A stretch of DNA of 64,000 nt from Oasisia sp. SBJ-2009 (Eukaryota; Annelida; Polychaeta; Sabellida; Siboglinidae), in NCBI GenBank assembly GCA_964017155.1, contig OZ024861.1, forward strand, positions 53,458,309-53,522,308, in the 5' to 3' direction. Shown piece by piece: positions 1 to 15,200 of the stretch. The notes under the pieces are model-generated. The model did not search any database. It was given only the letters and a program-made list of their open reading frames with translations, and was not told where the DNA came from. Each line of letters opens with the position of its first letter. Within the stretch, counting starts at the first letter, position 1. Made by a program: the position numbers and the translations under genes.

Positions 1-3000
1 ACGTATACTCTCAATTTGTTTTCAGTATTTCACTATTTGGCACTTACGTACAAGTCAGACCCACCTCAATGTTGCTATTATATCAGTATTTTTGCCAACA
101 TTTGATACTTGATTAAATTAATTCATTCAATGATAATCATCCTGCGCGTATTTGTGTTTTATAAACAGCGCGTCTTGGCAAACTTTTGAGGTCGAAAAGA
201 CAGCGCGAATTGTGCCAGTCGCAAGCGCATAGGTGCATGTTACTGCCCTGTGCATATGAAATGAGCGATAAACAGTTTGTTTATGCCGACCACGTATACT
301 CTCAATTTGTTTTCAGTATTTCACTATTTGGCACTTATGTACAAGTCGGACCCACATCAATGTTGCTATTATATCAGTATTTTTGCCAACATTTGATACT
401 TGATTAAATTAATTCATTCAATTATAATCATCTTGCGCGTATATATGTTTTATAAACAGCGCGTCTTGGCAAACTTTTGAGGTCGAAAAGACAGCGCGAA
501 TTGTGCCAGTCGCAAGCGCAGAGGTGCATGTTACTGCGCTGTGCATATGAAATGAGCGATAAACAGTTTGTTTATGCCGACCACGTATACTCTCAATTTC
601 TTTTCAGTATTTCACTATTTGGCACTTATGTACAAGTCGGACCCACCTCAATGTTGCTATTATATCAGTATTTTTGCCAACATTTGATACTTGATTAAAT
701 TAATTCATTCAATTATAATCATCTTGCGCGTATTTATGTTTAATAAACAGCGCGTCTTGGCAAACTTTTGAGGTCGAAAAGATAGCGCGAATTGTGCCAG
801 TCGCAAGCGCAGAGGTGCATGTTACTGCCCTGTGCATATGAAATGAGCGATAAACAGTTTGTTTATGCCGACCACGTATACTCTCAATTTGTTTTCAGTA
901 TTTCACTATTTGGCACTTATGTACAAGTCGGACCCACATCAATGTTGCTATTATATCAGTATTTTCGCCAACATTTGATACATGATTAAATTAATTCATT
1001 AAATTATAATCATCTTGCGCGTATTTATGTTTTATAAACAGCGCGTCTTGGCAAACTTTTGAGGTCGAAAAGACAGCGCGAATTGTGCCAGTCGCAAGCG
1101 CAGAGGTGCATGTTACTGCGCTGTGCATATGAAATGAGCGATAAACAGTTTGTTTATGCCGACCACGCTGTCTTTTCGACCTCAAAAGTCTGCTAAGAAG
1201 CGCTGTATATAAAACATTAATATGAGCAAGATGATTATAATTGATTGAATTAACAAAATCAAGTATCAAATGTTGGCAAAAATACAGTTATAATACCAAA
1301 ATTGAGGTGGGCCCGACTTGTACATGAGTGCCAACACTTGCGGGCGCGTTCCTTCACGCGCACTCTCTCATAAAAGCACGTATACTCTCAATTTGTTTTC
1401 AGTATTTCACTATTTGGCACTTATGTACAAGTCGGAAACACCTCAATGTTGCTATTATATCAGTATTTTTGCCAACATTTGATACTTGATTAAATTAATT
1501 AATTCAATTATAATCATCTTGCGCGTATATATGTTTTATAAACAGAGCGTCTTGGCAAACTTTTGAGGTCGAAAAGACAGCGCGAATTGTGCCAGTCGCA
1601 AGCGCAGAGGTGCATGTTACTGCCCTGTGCATATGAAATGAGCGATAAACAGTTTGTTTATGCCGACCACGTATACTCTCAATTTGTTTTCACTATTTCA
1701 CTACTTGGCACTTACGTACAAGTCGGACCCACCTCAGTGTTGCTATTATATCAGTATTTTTGCCAACATTTGGTACTTGATTAAATTAATTCATTCAATT
1801 ATAATCATCTTGCGCGTATTTATGTTTTATAAACAGCGCGTCTTGGCAAACTTTTGAGGTCGAAAAGACAGCGCGATTTGTGCCAGTCGCAAGCGCAGCG
1901 GTGCATGTTATTGCGCTGAGCATATGAGATGAGCGATAAACAGTTTGTTTATGCCGACCGCGCTGTCTTTTCGACCTCAAAAGTCTGCTAAGACGCGCTC
2001 TATATAAAACACAAATATGCGCAAGATGATTATAATTGATAGAATTAACAAAATCAAATATCAAATGTTGGCAAAGGTACAGTTATAATACCAAAATTGA
2101 GGTGGGCCCGACTTGTATATAAGTGCCAACACTTGCGGGCGCGTACCTTCACGCGCACTCTCTCATAAAAGCACGTATACTCTCAATTGTTTTCAGTATT
2201 TCACTATTTGGCACTTATGTACAAGTCGGACCCACCTCAATGTTGCTATTATATCAGTATTTTTGCCAACATTTGATACTTGATTAAATTAATTCATTCA
2301 ATTATAATCATCTTGCGCCTATTTGTGTTGTATAAACAGCGCGTCTTGGCAAACTTTTGAGGTCGAAAAGACAGCGCGAATTGTGCCAGTCGCAAGCGCA
2401 GAGGTGCATGTTACTGCGCTGTGCATATGAAAAGAGCGATAAACAGTTTGTTTATGCCGACAACGCTGTCTTTTCGACCTCAAAAGTCTGCTAAGACGTG
2501 CTGTATATAAAACATTAATATGCGCAAGATGATTATAATTGATTAAATTAACAAAATCAAGTATCAAATGTTGGCAAGTATATAGTTATAATACCAAAAT
2601 TGAGGTGGGCCCGACTTGTACATGAATGTTTACACTTGCGGGCGCGTACCTTCACGCGCACTCTCTCATAAAAGCACGTATACTCTCAATTTGTTTTCAG
2701 TATTTCACTATTTGGCACTGATGTACAAGTCGGACCCACCTCAATGTTGCTATTATATCAGTATTTTTGCCAACATTTGATACTTGATTAAATTAATTCT
2801 TTCAATTATAATCATCTTGCGCGTATTTATGTTTTATAAACAGCGCGTCTTGGCAAACTTTTGAGGTCGAAAAGACAGCGCGATTTGTGCTAGTCGCAAG
2901 CGCAGCGGTGCATGTTACTGCGCTGAGCATATGAAATGAGCGATGAATAGTTTGTTTATGCCGACCACGCTGTCTTTTCGACCTCAAAAGTCTGCTAAGA

Positions 3001-3178
3001 CGCGCTGTATATAAAACATAAATATGCGCAAGATGATTATAATTGATAGAATTAACAAAATCAAGTATCAAATGTTGGCAAAGATACAATTATAATACCA
3101 ACATTGAGGTGGGCCGACTTGTTCTTCAATGCGTACACTTGCGGGCGCGTACCTTCACGCGCACTCTCTGATAAAAGC
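1..3178 (+). repeat. Higher-order repeat A, copy 1 (8 units, 3178 bp)
   Basis: Unit starts: S 1, S 292, S 583, L 874, S 1378, L 1669, L 2173, L 2676. The two last L are 503 bp: one lost a T in the CAATTTG run near 2187, the other a C in GGGCCC near 3112. Marker variants include AAATTTCTTTTC-type changes in the third S, TTTCGCC in the L at 874, CGGAAACACC in the S at 1378, and GATGAATAG in the last L. Confidence 0.93.
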
Positions 3179-6100
3179 ACGTATACTCTCAATTTGTTTT
3201 CAGTATTTCACTATTTGGCACTTACGTACAAGTCAGACCCACCTCAATGTTGCTATTATATCAGTATTTTTGCCAACATTTGATACTTGATTAAATTAAT
3301 TCATTCAATGATAATCATCCTGCGCGTATTTGTGTTTTATAAACAGCGCGTCTTGGCAAACTTTTGAGGTCGAAAAGACAGCGCGAATTGTGCCAGTCGC
3401 AAGCGCATAGGTGCATGTTACTGCCCTGTGCATATGAAATGAGCGATAAACAGTTTGTTTATGCCGACCACGTATACTCTCAATTTGTTTTCAGTATTTC
3501 ACTATTTGGCACTTATGTACAAGTCGGACCCACATCAATGTTGCTATTATATCAGTATTTTTGCCAACATTTGATACTTGATTAAATTAATTCATTCAAT
3601 TATAATCATCTTGCGCGTATATATGTTTTATAAACAGCGCGTCTTGGCAAACTTTTGAGGTCGAAAAGACAGCGCGAATTGTGCCAGTCGCAAGCGCAGA
3701 GGTGCATGTTACTGCGCTGTGCATATGAAATGAGCGATAAACAGTTTGTTTATGCCGACCACGTATACTCTCAATTTCTTTTCAGTATTTCACTATTTGG
3801 CACTTATGTACAAGTCGGACCCACCTCAATGTTGCTATTATATCAGTATTTTTGCCAACATTTGATACTTGATTAAATTAATTCATTCAATTATAATCAT
3901 CTTGCGCGTATTTATGTTTAATAAACAGCGCGTCTTGGCAAACTTTTGAGGTCGAAAAGATAGCGCGAATTGTGCCAGTCGCAAGCGCAGAGGTGCATGT
4001 TACTGCCCTGTGCATATGAAATGAGCGATAAACAGTTTGTTTATGCCGACCACGTATACTCTCAATTTGTTTTCAGTATTTCACTATTTGGCACTTATGT
4101 ACAAGTCGGACCCACATCAATGTTGCTATTATATCAGTATTTTCGCCAACATTTGATACATGATTAAATTAATTCATTAAATTATAATCATCTTGCGCGT
4201 ATTTATGTTTTATAAACAGCGCGTCTTGGCAAACTTTTGAGGTCGAAAAGACAGCGCGAATTGTGCCAGTCGCAAGCGCAGAGGTGCATGTTACTGCGCT
4301 GTGCATATGAAATGAGCGATAAACAGTTTGTTTATGCCGACCACGCTGTCTTTTCGACCTCAAAAGTCTGCTAAGAAGCGCTGTATATAAAACATTAATA
4401 TGAGCAAGATGATTATAATTGATTGAATTAACAAAATCAAGTATCAAATGTTGGCAAAAATACAGTTATAATACCAAAATTGAGGTGGGCCCGACTTGTA
4501 CATGAGTGCCAACACTTGCGGGCGCGTTCCTTCACGCGCACTCTCTCATAAAAGCACGTATACTCTCAATTTGTTTTCAGTATTTCACTATTTGGCACTT
4601 ATGTACAAGTCGGAAACACCTCAATGTTGCTATTATATCAGTATTTTTGCCAACATTTGATACTTGATTAAATTAATTAATTCAATTATAATCATCTTGC
4701 GCGTATATATGTTTTATAAACAGAGCGTCTTGGCAAACTTTTGAGGTCGAAAAGACAGCGCGAATTGTGCCAGTCGCAAGCGCAGAGGTGCATGTTACTG
4801 CCCTGTGCATATGAAATGAGCGATAAACAGTTTGTTTATGCCGACCACGTATACTCTCAATTTGTTTTCACTATTTCACTACTTGGCACTTACGTACAAG
4901 TCGGACCCACCTCAGTGTTGCTATTATATCAGTATTTTTGCCAACATTTGGTACTTGATTAAATTAATTCATTCAATTATAATCATCTTGCGCGTATTTA
5001 TGTTTTATAAACAGCGCGTCTTGGCAAACTTTTGAGGTCGAAAAGACAGCGCGATTTGTGCCAGTCGCAAGCGCAGCGGTGCATGTTATTGCGCTGAGCA
5101 TATGAGATGAGCGATAAACAGTTTGTTTATGCCGACCGCGCTGTCTTTTCGACCTCAAAAGTCTGCTAAGACGCGCTCTATATAAAACACAAATATGCGC
5201 AAGATGATTATAATTGATAGAATTAACAAAATCAAATATCAAATGTTGGCAAAGGTACAGTTATAATACCAAAATTGAGGTGGGCCCGACTTGTATATAA
5301 GTGCCAACACTTGCGGGCGCGTACCTTCACGCGCACTCTCTCATAAAAGCACGTATACTCTCAATTGTTTTCAGTATTTCACTATTTGGCACTTATGTAC
5401 AAGTCGGACCCACCTCAATGTTGCTATTATATCAGTATTTTTGCCAACATTTGATACTTGATTAAATTAATTCATTCAATTATAATCATCTTGCGCCTAT
5501 TTGTGTTGTATAAACAGCGCGTCTTGGCAAACTTTTGAGGTCGAAAAGACAGCGCGAATTGTGCCAGTCGCAAGCGCAGAGGTGCATGTTACTGCGCTGT
5601 GCATATGAAAAGAGCGATAAACAGTTTGTTTATGCCGACAACGCTGTCTTTTCGACCTCAAAAGTCTGCTAAGACGTGCTGTATATAAAACATTAATATG
5701 CGCAAGATGATTATAATTGATTAAATTAACAAAATCAAGTATCAAATGTTGGCAAATATATAGTTATAATACCAAAATTGAGGTGGGCCCGACTTGTACA
5801 TGAATGTTTACACTTGCGGGCGCGTACCTTCACGCGCACTCTCTCATAAAAGCACGTATACTCTCAATTTGTTTTCAGTATTTCACTATTTGGCACTGAT
5901 GTACAAGTCGGACCCACCTCAATGTTGCTATTATATCAGTATTTTTGCCAACATTTGATACTTGATTAAATTAATTCTTTCAATTATAATCATCTTGCGC
6001 GTATTTATGTTTTATAAACAGCGCGTCTTGGCAAACTTTTGAGGTCGAAAAGACAGCGCGATTTGTGCTAGTCGCAAGCGCAGCGGTGCATGTTACTGCG

Positions 6101-6356
6101 CTGAGCATATGAAATGAGCGATGAATAGTTTGTTTATGCCGACCACGCTGTCTTTTCGACCTCAAAAGTCTGCTAAGACGCGCTGTATATAAAACATAAA
6201 TATGCGCAAGATGATTATAATTGATAGAATTAACAAAATCAAGTATCAAATGTTGGCAAAGATACAATTATAATACCAACATTGAGGTGGGCCGACTTGT
6301 TCTTCAATGCGTACACTTGCGGGCGCGTACCTTCACGCGCACTCTCTGATAAAAGC
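3179..6356 (+). repeat. Higher-order repeat A, copy 2 (8 units, 3178 bp)
   Basis: Unit starts: S 3179, S 3470, S 3761, L 4052, S 4556, L 4847, L 5351, L 5854. Order, length and private markers equal those of copy 1. The only difference I noticed is G at 2578 against A at 5756. Such similarity over 3.2 kb implies a very recent duplication, or an assembly duplication. Confidence 0.93.
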
Positions 6357-9243
6357 ACGTATACTCTCAATTTGTTTTCAGTATTTCACTATTTGGCACT
6401 TACGTACAAGTCAGACCCACCTCAATGTTGCTATTATATCAGTATTTTTGCCAACATTTGATACTTGATTAAATTAATTCATTCAATGATAATCATCCTG
6501 CGCGTATTTGTGTTTTATAAACAGCGCGTCTTGGCAAACTTTTGAGGTCGAAAAGACAGCGCGAATTGTGCCAGTCGCAAGCGCATAGGTGCATGTTACT
6601 GCCCTGTGCATATGAAATGAGCGATAAACAGTTTGTTTATGCCGACCACGTATACTCTCAATTTGTTTTCAGTATTTCACTATTTGGCACTTATGTACAA
6701 GTCGGACCCACATCAATGTTGCTATTATATCAGTATTTTTGCCAACATTTGATACTTGATTAAATTAATTCATTCAATTATAATCATCTTGCGCGTATTT
6801 GTGTTTTATAAACAGCGCGTCTTGGCAAACTTTTGAGGTCGAAAAGACAGCGCGAATTGTGCCAGTCGCAAGCGCAGAGGTGCATGTTACTGCCCTGTGC
6901 ATATGAAATGAGCGATAAACAGTTTGTTTATGCCGACCACGTATACTCTCAATTTGTTTTCAGTATTTCACTATTTGGCACTTATGTACAAGTCGGACCC
7001 ACATCAATGTTGCTATTATATCAGTATTTTTGCCAACATTTGATACTTGATTAAATTAATTCATTGAATTATAATCATCTTGCGCGTATTTATGTTTTAT
7101 AAACAGCGCGTCTTGGCAAACTTTTGAGGTCGAAAAGACAGCGCGAATTGTGCCAGTCGCAAGCGCAGAGGTGCATGTTACTGCGCTGTGCATATGAAAT
7201 GAGCGATAAACAGTTTGTTTATGCCGACCACGCTGTCTTTTCGACCTCAAAAGTCTGCTAAGAAGCGCTGTATATAAAACATTAATATGAGCAAGATGAT
7301 TATAATTGATTGAATTAACAAAATCAAGTATCAAATGTTGGCAAAAATACAGTTATAATACCAAAATTGAGGTGGGCCCGACTTGTACATGAGCGCCAAC
7401 ACTTGCGGGCGCGTTCCTTCACGCGCACTCTCTCATAAAAGCACGTATACTCTCAATTTGTTTTCAGTATTTCACTATTTGGCACTTATGTACAAGTCGG
7501 AAACACCTCAATGTTGCTATTATATCAGTATTTTTGCCAACATTTGATACTTGATTAAATTAATTAATTCAATTATAATCATCTTGCGCGTATATATGTT
7601 TTATAAACAGAGCGTCTTGGCAAACTTTTGAGGTCGAAAAGACAGCGCGAATTGTGCCAGTCGCAAGCGCAGAGGTGCATGTTACTGCCCTGTGCATATG
7701 AAATGAGCGATAAACAGTTTGTTTATGCCGACCACGTATACTCTCAATTTGTTTTCACTATTTCACTACTTGGCACTTACGTACAAGTCGGACCCACCTC
7801 AGTGTTGCTATTATATCAGTATTTTTGCCAACATTTGGTACTTGATTAAATTAATTCATTCAATTATAATCATCTTGCGCGTATTTATGTTTTATAAACA
7901 GCGCGTCTTGGCAAACTTTTGAGGTCGAAAAGACAGCGCGATTTGTGCCAGTCGCAAGCGCAGCGGTGCATGTTATTGCGCTGAGCATATGAGATGAGCG
8001 ATAAACAGTTTGTTTATGCCGACCGCGCTGTCTTTTCGACCTCAAAAGTCTGCTAAGACGCGCTCTATATAAAACACAAATATGCGCAAGATGATTATAA
8101 TTGATAGAATTAACAAAATCAAATATCAAATGTTGGCAAAGGTAGAGTTATAATACCAAAATTGAGGTGGGCCCGACTTGTATATAAGTGCCAACACTTG
8201 CGGGCGCGTACCTTCACGCGCACTCTCTCATAAAAGCACGTATACTCTCAATTGTTTTCAGTATTTCACTATTTGGCACTTATGTACAAGTCGGACCCAC
8301 CTCAATGTTGCTATTATATCAGTATTTTTGCCAACATTTGATACTTGATTAAATTAATTCATTCAATTATAATCATCTTGCGCCTATTTGTGTTGTATAA
8401 ACAGCGCGTCTTGGCAAACTTTTGAGGTCGAAAAGACAGCGCGAATTGTGCCAGTCGCAAGCGCAGAGGTGCATGTTACTGCGCTGTGCATATGAAAAGA
8501 GCGATAAACAGTTTGTTTATGCCGACAACGCTGTCTTTTCGACCTCAAAAGTCTGCTAAGACGTGCTGTATATAAAACATTAATATGCGCAAGATGATTA
8601 TAATTGATTAAATTAACAAAATCAAGTATCAAATGTTGGCAAATATATAGTTATAATACCAAAATTGAGGTGGGCCCGACTTGTACATGAATGTTTACAC
8701 TTGCGGGCGCGTACCTTCACGCGCACTCTCTCATAAAAGCACGTATACTCTCAATTTGTTTTCAGTATTTCACTATTTGGCACTGATGTACAAGTCGGAC
8801 CCACCTCAATGTTGCTATTATATCAGTATTTTTGCCAACATTTGATACTTGATTAAATTAATTCTTTCAATTATAATCATCTTGCGCGTATTTATGTTTT
8901 ATAAACAGCGCGTCTTGGCAAACTTTTGAGGTCGAAAAGACAGCGCGATTTGTGCTAGTCGCAAGCGCAGCGGTGCATGTTACTGCGCTGAGCATATGAA
9001 ATGAGCGATGAATAGTTTGTTTATGCCGACCACGCTGTCTTTTCGACCTCAAAAGTCTGCTAAGACGCGCTGTATATAAAACATATATATGCGCAAGATG
9101 ATTATAATTGATAGAATTAACAAAATCAAGTATCAAATGTTGGCAAAGATACAATTATAATACCAACATTGAGGTGGGCCGACTTGTTCTTCAATGCGTA
9201 CACTTGCGGGCGCGTACCTTCACGCGCACTCTCTGATAAAAGC
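6357..9243 (+). repeat. Higher-order repeat A, copy 3, one S unit shorter (2887 bp)
   Basis: Unit starts: S 6357, S 6648, L 6939, S 7443, L 7734, L 8238, L 8741. It is 291 bp shorter than copies 1 and 2. The second S (6648) carries GTATTTGTG, unlike its counterparts, so the loss came by exchange between neighbouring S units. It also has a few new substitutions: GAGCGCCAAC near 7391, GGTAGAG near 8145, ACATATATATG near 9084. Confidence 0.92.
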
Positions 9244-12200
9244 ACGTATACTCTCAATTTGTTTTCAGTATTTCACTATTTGGCACTTACGTACAAGTCA
9301 GACCCACCTCAATGTTGCTATTATATCAGTATTTTTGCCAACATTTGATACTTGATTAAATTAATTCATTCAATTATAATCATCTTGCGCGTATATATGT
9401 TTTATAAACAGCGCGTCTTGGCAAACTTTTGAGGTCGAAAAGACAGCGCGAATTGTGCCAGTCGCAAGCGCAGAGGTGCATGTTACTGCGCTGTGCATAT
9501 GAAATGAGCGATAAACAGTTTGTTTATGCCGACCACGTATACTCTCAATTTCTTTTCAGTATTTCACTATTTGGCACTTATGTACAAGTCGGACCCACCT
9601 CAATGTTGCTATTATATCAGTATTTTTGCCAACATTTGATACTTGATTAAATTAATTCATTCAATTATAATCATCTTGCGCGTATTTATGTTTAATAAAC
9701 AGCGCGTCTTGGCAAACTTTTGAGGTCGAAAAGATAGCGCGAATTGTGCCAGTCGCAAGCGCAGAGGTGCATGTTACTGCGCTGTGCATATGAAATGAGC
9801 GATAAACAGTTTGTTTATGCCGACCACGCTGTCTTTTCGACCTCAAAAGTCTGCTAAGACGCGCTGTATACAAAACATTAATATGCGCAAGATGATTATA
9901 ATTGATTGATTTAACAAAATCTAGTATCAAATGTTGGCAAAAATACAGTTATAATACCAAAATTGAGGTGGGCCCGACTTGTACATCAATGCCTACACTT
10001 GCGGGCGCGCAACTTCACGCGCACTCTCTCATAAAAGCACGTATACTCTCAATTTGTTTTCAGTATTTCACTATTTGGCACTTATGTACAAGTCGGACCC
10101 ACCTCAATGTTGCTATTATATCAGTATTTTTGCCAACATTTGATACTTGATTAAATTAATTCATTCAATTATAATCATCTTGCGCGTATTTGTGTTTTAT
10201 AAACAGCGCGTCTTGGCAAACTTTTGAGGTCGAAAAGACAGCGCGAATTGTGCCAGTCGCAAGCGCAGAGGTGCATGTTACTGCCCTGTGCATATGAAAT
10301 GAGCGATAAACAGTTTGTTTATGCCGACCACGTATACTCTCAATTTGTTTTCAGTATTTCACTATTTGGCACTTATGTACAAGTCGGACCCACATCAATG
10401 TTGCTATTATATCAGTATTTTCGCCAACATTTGATACATGATTAAATTAATTCATTAAATTATAATCATCTTGCGCGTATTTATGTTTTATAAACAGCGC
10501 GTCTTGGCAAACTTTTGAGGTCGAAAAGACAGCGCGAATTGTGCCAGTCGCAAGCGCAGAGGTGCATGTTACTGCGCTGTGCATATGAAATGAGCGATAA
10601 ACAGTTTGTTTATGCCGACCACGCTGTCTTTTCGACCACAAAAGTCTGCTAAGAAGCGCTGTATATAAAACATTAATATGAGCAAGATGATTATAATTGA
10701 TTGAATTAACAAAATCAAGTATCAAATGTTGGCAAAAATACAGTTATAATACCAAAATTGAGGTGGGCCCGACTTGTACATGAGTGCCAACACTTGCGGG
10801 CGCGTTCCTTCACGCGCACTCTCTCATAAAAGCACGTATACTCTCAATTTGTTTTCAGTATTTCACTATTTGGCACTTATGTACAAGTCGGAAACACCTC
10901 AATGTTGCTATTATATCAGTATTTTTGCCAACATTTGATACTTGATTAAATTAATTAATTCAATTATAATCATCTTGCGCGTATATATGTTTTATAAACA
11001 GAGCGTCTTGGCAAACTTTTGAGATCGAAAAGACAGCGCGAATTGTGCCAGTCGCAAGCGCAGAGGTGCATGTTACTGCCCTGTGCATATGAAATGAGCG
11101 ATGAATAGTTTGTTTATGCCGACCACGCTGTCTTTTCGACCTCAAAAGTCTGCTAAGACGCGCTGTATATAAAACATAAATATGCGTAAGATGATTATAA
11201 TTGATAGAATTAACAAAATCAAGTATCAAATGTTGGCAAAGATACAATTATAATACCAACATTGAGGTGGGCCGACTTGTTCTTCAATGTGTACACTTGC
11301 GGGCGCGTACCTTCACGCGCACTCTCTGATAAAAGCACGTATACTCTCAATTTGTTTTCAGTATTTCACTATTTGGCACTTACGTACAAGTCAGACCCAC
11401 CTGAATGTTGCTATTATATCAGTATTTTTGCCAACATTTGATACTTGATTAAATTAATTCATTCAATTATAATCATCCTGCGCGTATTTGTGTTTTATAA
11501 ACAGCGCGTCTTGGCAAACTTTTGAGGTCGAAAAGACAGCACGAATTGTGCCAGTCGCAAGCGCAGAGGTGCATGTTACTGCCCTGTGCATATGAAATGA
11601 GCGATAAACAGTTTGTTTATGCCGACCACGTATACTCTCAATTTGTTTTCAGTATTTCACTATTTGGCACTTATGTACAAGTCGGACCCACATCAATGTT
11701 GCTATTATATCAGTATTTTTGCCAACATTTGATACTTGATTAAATTAATTCATTCAATTATAATCATCTTGCGCGTATATATGTTTTATAAACAGCGCGT
11801 CTTGGCAAACTTTTGAGGTCGAAAAGACAGCACGAATTGTGCCAGTCGCAAGCGCAGAGGTGCATGTTACTGCGCTGTGCATATGAAATGAGCGATAAAC
11901 AGTTTGTTTATGCCGACCACGTATACTCTCAATTTCTTTTCAGTATTTCACTATTTGGCACTTATGTACAAGTCGGACCCACCTCAATGTTGCTATTATA
12001 TCAGTATTTTTGCCAACATTTGATACTTGATTAAATTAATTCATTCAATTATAATCATCTTGCGCGTATTTATGTTTAATAAACAGCGCGTCTTGGCAAA
12101 CTTTTGAGGTCGAAAAGACAGCGCGAATTGTGCCAGTCGCAAGCGCAGAGGTGCATGTTACTGCGCTGTGCATATGAAATGAGCGATAAACAGTTTGTTT

Positions 12201-15200
12201 ATGCCGACCACGCTGTCTTTTCGACCTCAAAAGTCTGCTAAGACGCGCTGTATACAAAACATTAATATGCGCAAGATGATTATAATTGATTGATTTAACA
12301 AAATCTAGTATCAAATGTTGGCAAAAATACAGTTATAATACCAAAATTGAGGTGGGCCCGACTTGTACATCAATGCCTACACTTCCGGGCGCGCAACTTC
12401 ACGCGCACTCTCTCATAAAAGCACGTATACTCTCAATTTGTTTTCAGTATTTCACTATTTGGCACTTATGTACAAGTCGGACCCACCTCAATGTTGCTAT
12501 TATATCAGTATTTTTGCCAATATTTGATACTTGATTAAATTAATTCTTTCAATTATAATCATCTTGCGCGTATTTATGTTTTATAAACAGCGCGTCTTGG
12601 CAAACTTTTGAGGTCGAAAAGACAGCGCGAATTGTGCCAGTCGCAAGCGCAGAGGTGCATGTTACTGCCCTGTGCATATGAAATGAGCGATGAATAGTTT
12701 GTTTATGCCGACCACGCTGTCTTTTCGACCTCAAAAGTCTGCTAAGACGCGCTGTATATAAAACATAAATATGCGCAAGATGATTATAATTGATAGAATT
12801 AAAAAAATCAAGTATCAAATGTTGGCAAAGATACAATTATAATACCAACATTGAGGTGGGCCTACTTGTTCTTCAATGCGTACACTTGCGGGCGCGTACC
12901 TTCACGCGCACTCTCTGATAAAAGCACGTATACTCTCAATTTGTTTTCAGTATTTCACTATTTGGCACTTACGTACAAGTCAGACCCACCTCAATGTTGC
13001 TATTATATCAGTATTTTTGCCAACATTTGATACTTGATTAAATTAATTCATTCAATTATAATCATCCTGCGCGTATTTGTGTTTTATAAACAGCGCGTCT
13101 TGGCAAACTTTTGAGGTCGAAAAGACAGCGCGAATTGTGCCAGTCGCAAGCGCATAGGTGCATGTTTCTGCCCTGTGCATATGAAATGAGCGATAAACAG
13201 TTTGTTTATGCCGACCACGTATACTCTCAATTTGTTTTCAGTATTTCACTATTTGGCACTTATGTACAAGTCGGACCCACATCAATGATGCTATTATATC
13301 AGTATTTTTGCCAACATTTGATACTTGATTAAATTAATTCATTCAATTATAATCATCTTGCGCGTATATATGTTTTATAAACAGCGCGTCTTGGCAAACT
13401 TTTGAGGTCGAAAAGACAGCGCGAATTGTGCCAGTCGCAAGCGCAGAGGTGCATGTTACTGCGCTGTGCATATGAAATGAGCGATAAACAGTTTGTTTAT
13501 GCCGACCACGTATACTCTCAATTTCTTTTCAGTATTTCACTATTTGGCACTTATGTACAAGTCGGACCCACCTCAATGTTGCTATTATATCAGTATTTTT
13601 GCCAACATTTGATACTTGATTAAATTAATTCATTCAATTATAATCATCTTGCGCGTATTTATGTTTAATAAACAGCGCGTCTTGGCAAACTTTTGAGGTC
13701 GAAAAGACAGCGCGAATTGTGCCAGTCGCAAGCGCAGAGGTGCATGTTACTGCGCTGTGCATATGAAATGAGCTATAAACAGTTTGTTTATGCCGACCAC
13801 GCTGTCTTTTCGACCTCAAAAGTCTGCTAAGACGCGCTGTATACAAAACATTAATATGCGCAAGATGATTATAATTGATTGATTTAACAAAATCTAGTAT
13901 CAAATGTTGGCAAAAATACAGTTATAATACCAAAATTGAGGTGGGCCCGACTTGTACATCAATGCCTACACTTGCGGGCGCGCAACTTCACGCGCACTCT
14001 CTCATAAAAGCACGTATACTCTCAATTTGTTTTCAGTATTTCACTATTTGGCACTTATGTACAAGTCGGACCCACCTCAATGTTGCTATTATATCAGTAT
14101 TTTTGCCAACATTTGATACTTGATTAAATTAATTCATTCAATTATAATCATCTTGCGCGTATATATGTTTTATAAACAGCGCGTCTTGGCAAACTTTTGA
14201 GGTCGAAAAGACAGCGCGAATTGTGCCAGTCGCAAGCGCAGAGGTGCATGTTACTGCGCTGTGCATATGAAATGAGCGATAAACAGTTTGTTTATGCCGA
14301 CCACGCTGTCTTTTCGACCTCAAAAGTCTGCTAAGAAGCGCTGTATATAAAACATTAATATGCGCAAGATGATTATAATTAATTGAATTAACAAAATCAA
14401 GTATCAAATGTTGGCAAATATATAGTTATAATACCAAAATTGAGGTGGGCCCGACTTGTACATGAATGTCTGCACTTGCGGGCGCGTACCTTCACGCCCA
14501 CTCTCTCATAAAAGCACGTATACTCTCAATTTGTTTTCAGTATTTCACTATTTGGCACTTATGTACAAGTCGGACCCACCTCAATGTTGCTATTATATCA
14601 GTATTTTTGCCAACATTTGATACTTGATTAAATTAATTCATTCAATTATAATCATCTTGCGCGTATATATGTTTTATAAACAGCGCGTCTTGGCAAACTT
14701 TTGAGGTCGAAAAGACAGCACGAATTGTGCCAGTCGCAAGCGCAGAGGTGCATGTTACTGCGCTGTGCATATGAAATGAGCGATAAACAGTTTGTTTATG
14801 CCGACCACGTATACTCTCAATTTCTTTTCAGTATTTCACTATTTGGCACTTATGTACAAGTCGGACCCACCTCAATGTTGCTATTATATCAGTATTTTTG
14901 CCAACATTTGATACTTGATTAAATTAATTCATTCAATTATAATCATCTTGCGCGTATTTATGTTTAATAAACAGCGCGTCTTGGCAAACTTTTGAGGTCG
15001 AAAAGACAGCGCGAATTGTGCCAGTCGCAAGCGCAGAGGTGCATGTTACTGCGCTGTGCATATGAAATGAGCGATAAACAGTTTGTTTATGCCGACCACG
15101 CTGTCTTTTCGACCTCAAAAGTCTGCTAAGACGCGCTGTATACAAAACATTAATATGCGCAAGATGATTATAATTGATTGATTTAACAAAGTCTAGTATC

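Noticed and set aside
1..6356. Exact assembly duplication of 1-3178 and 3179-6356
   Set aside because: Not asserted, because one difference (2578 against 5756) and a third, altered copy argue for real tandem copies. Long reads would decide.
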